Positions 61,969 to 64,000 of a DNA stretch of 64,000 bases are shown one piece after another (within the stretch, counting starts at the first letter, position 1; each line of letters opens with the position of its first letter). The stretch lies in the NCBI GenBank assembly GCA_963838775.1, contig CAWISP010000028.1:62001-126000 (forward strand), given 5' to 3'. A program made the position numbers and the translations under genes. Source of the DNA: Chersky-840 sp963838775. Its GTDB lineage: Bacteria > Actinomycetota > Acidimicrobiia > Acidimicrobiales > UBA8190. The notes beneath the pieces are model-generated. The model had not been told where the DNA came from and made no database searches. It saw only the letters and a program-made list of their open reading frames with translations.

Positions 61969-63423
61969 ATGGGCTGGGATCTCATCGTGATCTTGACCGT
62001 GCCGTTCGCGGTCAGTGTGGTTTGTTGGTGGACCCCGGTTGCTGTAGGCCGGGCACTCACCCTGACCAGCGGGGTCCTCGTCTTCGTGCTCGCCCTCCTG
62101 CTCGTCCCGGCCCATACCACGACGGCGCTGTCGGGATGGTTGCGAGTCGACGCCTTGTCTGTCGTCTTCCTCGTGGCCGTGGCGTTTCTCTACGGCGCGG
62201 GGGCCGTGTTCGCCATCGGCTACATCCGACCCGCCGGGGACCCGACGTCAACGGCTCGCTACAACCGGCGGTTCTTCGCCGGATTGAATCTGTTTGCCTG
62301 GTCCATGGCCATGGCCCCCGTCGTGAACGGCTTGGCCCTGTTGTGGATCGCGATCGAGGTCACCACGGTCGTCTCGGCGCTGCTGGTGGCCATCGACGAC
62401 ACCGACGGTGCGACGGAGGCGGCGTGGAAGTACGTGCTCATCGCCTCCATGGGACTCGGCGTGGCGCTTCTCGCCACCATCGTCATGTACTACGCGGGCA
62501 GCACGGTGTTCGGCGGCGCCTACGACCTCTTCTACCCGAAGCTGCTGGGAGCGGCCGGACATTTCCCGCCTGAGGTGGTCCGGCTCTCGTTCGTGCTCGC
62601 CGTCCTCGGCTACGGCACGAAGATGGGGCTCGTCCCCGTCCATACGTGGCTCCCCGATGCCCACAGCGAGGCACCCACCCCGATCTCGGCGCTGTTGTCG
62701 GGGTCACTGCTCGCTGTCAGCTTCTACGCCATCCTGCGCTTCTACCAGGTGACCGTCCGGACCGTCGGCCCCACGTTTCCTCGCACCGTCTTGCTCGTCT
62801 TCGGCGTCATGTCACTTCTCCTGGCCGCCCTCTACCTGGCCCGCCAGCGCGACCTGAAGCGCCTGTTCGCCTATTCGAGCGTCGAGCACATGGGGATCCT
62901 GGCCATCGGCATGAGCTTCTCCGCGCCCATCGCCATCGTGGGTGTACTGCTGCACGTCCTCGCCCATGCCGCCGCCAAGGGCACGGCCTTCTTCGGCGCC
63001 GGCAGTGTGGTGCGCAAGTTCGGGACCAAGGACATGACCCGCATTCGCGGCGGGATCGGCGCGTTACCCTGGAGCGGGCCCATCCTGGTGATGGCGGTTC
63101 TCGGCCTGTCGGCCATGCCGCCGTTCGGAATCTTTCGCAGCGAGTTCCTCATCGTTTCGGGCGGACTGGCCGACCCGAGCGACGCGATTGCCGGCGTCCT
63201 CATCGTCGGCGTTACCCTGGCCATGCTCGGGTTGTCCTGGTTCGCCAGCCAGACCATGTTGACCCCGTCGGCCGAAGGCACGGTGCGCGGGGAGGCGAGC
63301 GCCTGGATCGTCGCCTCCATGGTCATCGGTCTCGTCGCTCTGACGATCCTCGGCGTGCACCCGCCCGGCGAGCTCTCCGATCTGCTGCGTCGGGCCGCCG
63401 GCGAACTCGGTGTCGCACGATGA
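61969..63423 (+). CDS. hyfF: Hydrogenase-4 subunit F (NuoN/MrpD-like proton channel)
   Basis: 484 residues from ATG 61969, 2 bases after the hyfE stop. Proton_antipo_M pattern: 'LLWIAIEVTTVVSALLVA' (conserved Glu of TM5), 'GYGTKMGLVPVHTWLPDAHSEAPTPISALLSG' (Lys and His of the channel) and 'RLFAYSSVEHMGI'. Transports protons or sodium. HyfF rather than HyfB by length and neighbours. Confidence 0.92.
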   Translation: MGWDLIVILTVPFAVSVVCWWTPVAVGRALTLTSGVLVFVLALLLVPAHTTTALSGWLRVDALSVVFLVAVAFLYGAGAVFAIGYIRPAGDPTSTARYNRRFFAGLNLFAWSMAMAPVVNGLALLWIAIEVTTVVSALLVAIDDTDGATEAAWKYVLIASMGLGVALLATIVMYYAGSTVFGGAYDLFYPKLLGAAGHFPPEVVRLSFVLAVLGYGTKMGLVPVHTWLPDAHSEAPTPISALLSGSLLAVSFYAILRFYQVTVRTVGPTFPRTVLLVFGVMSLLLAALYLARQRDLKRLFAYSSVEHMGILAIGMSFSAPIAIVGVLLHVLAHAAAKGTAFFGAGSVVRKFGTKDMTRIRGGIGALPWSGPILVMAVLGLSAMPPFGIFRSEFLIVSGGLADPSDAIAGVLIVGVTLAMLGLSWFASQTMLTPSAEGTVRGEASAWIVASMVIGLVALTILGVHPPGELSDLLRRAAGELGVAR

Positions 63424-64000
63424 CTCCCATGGTCACTTTGGTGCTCACAGAGCCCGACCAGCTCGCCGAGTCGGTCACCGACGCCATTCGAGAGGGCGGT
63501 CGGTTCGCCGGACTGATCGCCACCGCCCGCGACGACGGTTCCACGGTGTTGCGCGCCGTCATGTCCTACCCCGGACGGCTTTCCACCATCGAGACGATCC
63601 TCGGCCCCGGCACGAACCGCTATCGCGCCCTCACCCCGCTGGTGTCGGCTGCGGGGTGGTACGAGCGCGAGATCAGGGACCTCTTCGGCCTCGAACCGGT
63701 CGGCCATCCCCGCCTCGACGCGCTGGTCCTTCCCCTGCGCCCCGGCGAGCGCCGCCCCCGACCCGGAGCAACGGAGGGCCCGATCGATCTCGAGCCCGAC
63801 GTGGCCGCCCTGCCCGGCCACGTGAGCGGCGAGGGCGTTTTCACGATCCCTTACGGACCCGTCCGCTCGGGTGTGTTCGAGAGCGTGGAGTACCTGGTCG
63901 AGACCTCCGGCGAGGAGATTCCGCACCTGCGCACCCGCGTGTACCACAAGCACCGGGGACTCGAGCGCCGGTTCGGCGAGCTCACGGTCGACGACGCCGT
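63420..64000 (+). CDS. hyfG: Hydrogenase-4 large-subunit-like protein (NuoC+NuoD type), 3' end outside window
   Basis: 193 residues in the window from ATG 63420 in an ATGA overlap with hyfF; ATG 63429 is an alternative. Residues 1-125 are a 30-kDa (NuoC-like) domain with 'GWYEREIRDLFGLEPVGHPRL'. From about 140 the NuoD/HycE-like domain begins: 'IPYGPVRSGVFESVEYLVE', 'SGEEIPHLRTRVYHKHRGLE'. Whether the NiFe cysteines are present lies beyond the window, so true hydrogenase activity cannot be judged. Confidence 0.9.
   Translation, partial: MTPMVTLVLTEPDQLAESVTDAIREGGRFAGLIATARDDGSTVLRAVMSYPGRLSTIETILGPGTNRYRALTPLVSAAGWYEREIRDLFGLEPVGHPRLDALVLPLRPGERRPRPGATEGPIDLEPDVAALPGHVSGEGVFTIPYGPVRSGVFESVEYLVETSGEEIPHLRTRVYHKHRGLERRFGELTVDDA

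Overview
This is a 64-kb window of GC-rich DNA from an actinobacterium. The support for that is a WhiB-family protein, the high third-position GC, a class III cyclase/AAA-ATPase regulator and a DUF5134 copper-linked membrane protein. An Acidimicrobiia-like lineage is possible but not proven. No rRNA, tRNA or CRISPR array was seen. The left and right edges cut through genes (ctaB at base 1, a hydrogenase-4 type large subunit at base 64000).

Layout. 1-18 kb is mostly intact chromosome. It holds ctaB (partial), a methyltransferase/LysR divergent pair, whiB, and an MFS exporter divergent from an XRE/MmyB regulator over a cluster of palindromes. Next come a diadenylate-cyclase-like protein and a VOC protein divergent from a tightly coupled four-gene operon (Gfo/Idh/MocA oxidoreductase, SDR, sulfotransferase, alkyl-sulfatase-like metallo-hydrolase). 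These are followed by an ArsR-AHSA1 fusion, a DUF899 protein with a run-on C-terminus, a two-gene unknown module and a 1100-residue cyclase/ATPase. 18-33 kb holds a decayed FtsX-type permease, an ABC-2 exporter pair, a frameshifted IS481 element, an IlvD/Edd dehydratase, two GNAT acetyltransferases, a long-chain acyl-CoA ligase, an orphan receiver-like protein and a MarR-ClC channel pair.

33-47 kb is an insertion-sequence graveyard. It carries two copies of one IS110-type element (34.4-35.7 kb and 46.0-47.3 kb), a second IS110 type, an IS30 remnant joined to a broken sulfotransferase gene, and degenerate intergenic repeats. Small working modules lie between them: TetR/peroxiredoxin/DsbA, SRPBCC/TetR, and ECF sigma/anti-sigma beside a secreted beta-propeller. 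47.9-53.3 kb is a copper module: a P1B ATPase coupled to a BlaI/CopY-like repressor with a cysteine-rich N-terminus, an operator between divergent transcripts, and two membrane proteins. 54-56 kb is a two-component system. 56.7-60 kb holds an IS1182 element with perfect 27-bp ends and an IS1380 transposase. 60.3 kb to the end is a hydrogenase-4/complex-I-like membrane operon (HyfC, HyfE, HyfF, HyfG) starting directly after the insertion sequences.

The strongest leads for something new are the cysteine-rich BlaI/copper module with its clear operator, the diadenylate-cyclase-like protein with an altered RHR motif, the sulfotransferase/sulfatase-like coupled operon, the unnamed GTGA-coupled pair at 13.4-14.4 kb, and families of degenerate non-coding repeats scattered between genes. 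No single undescribed defence-type system was identified with confidence.
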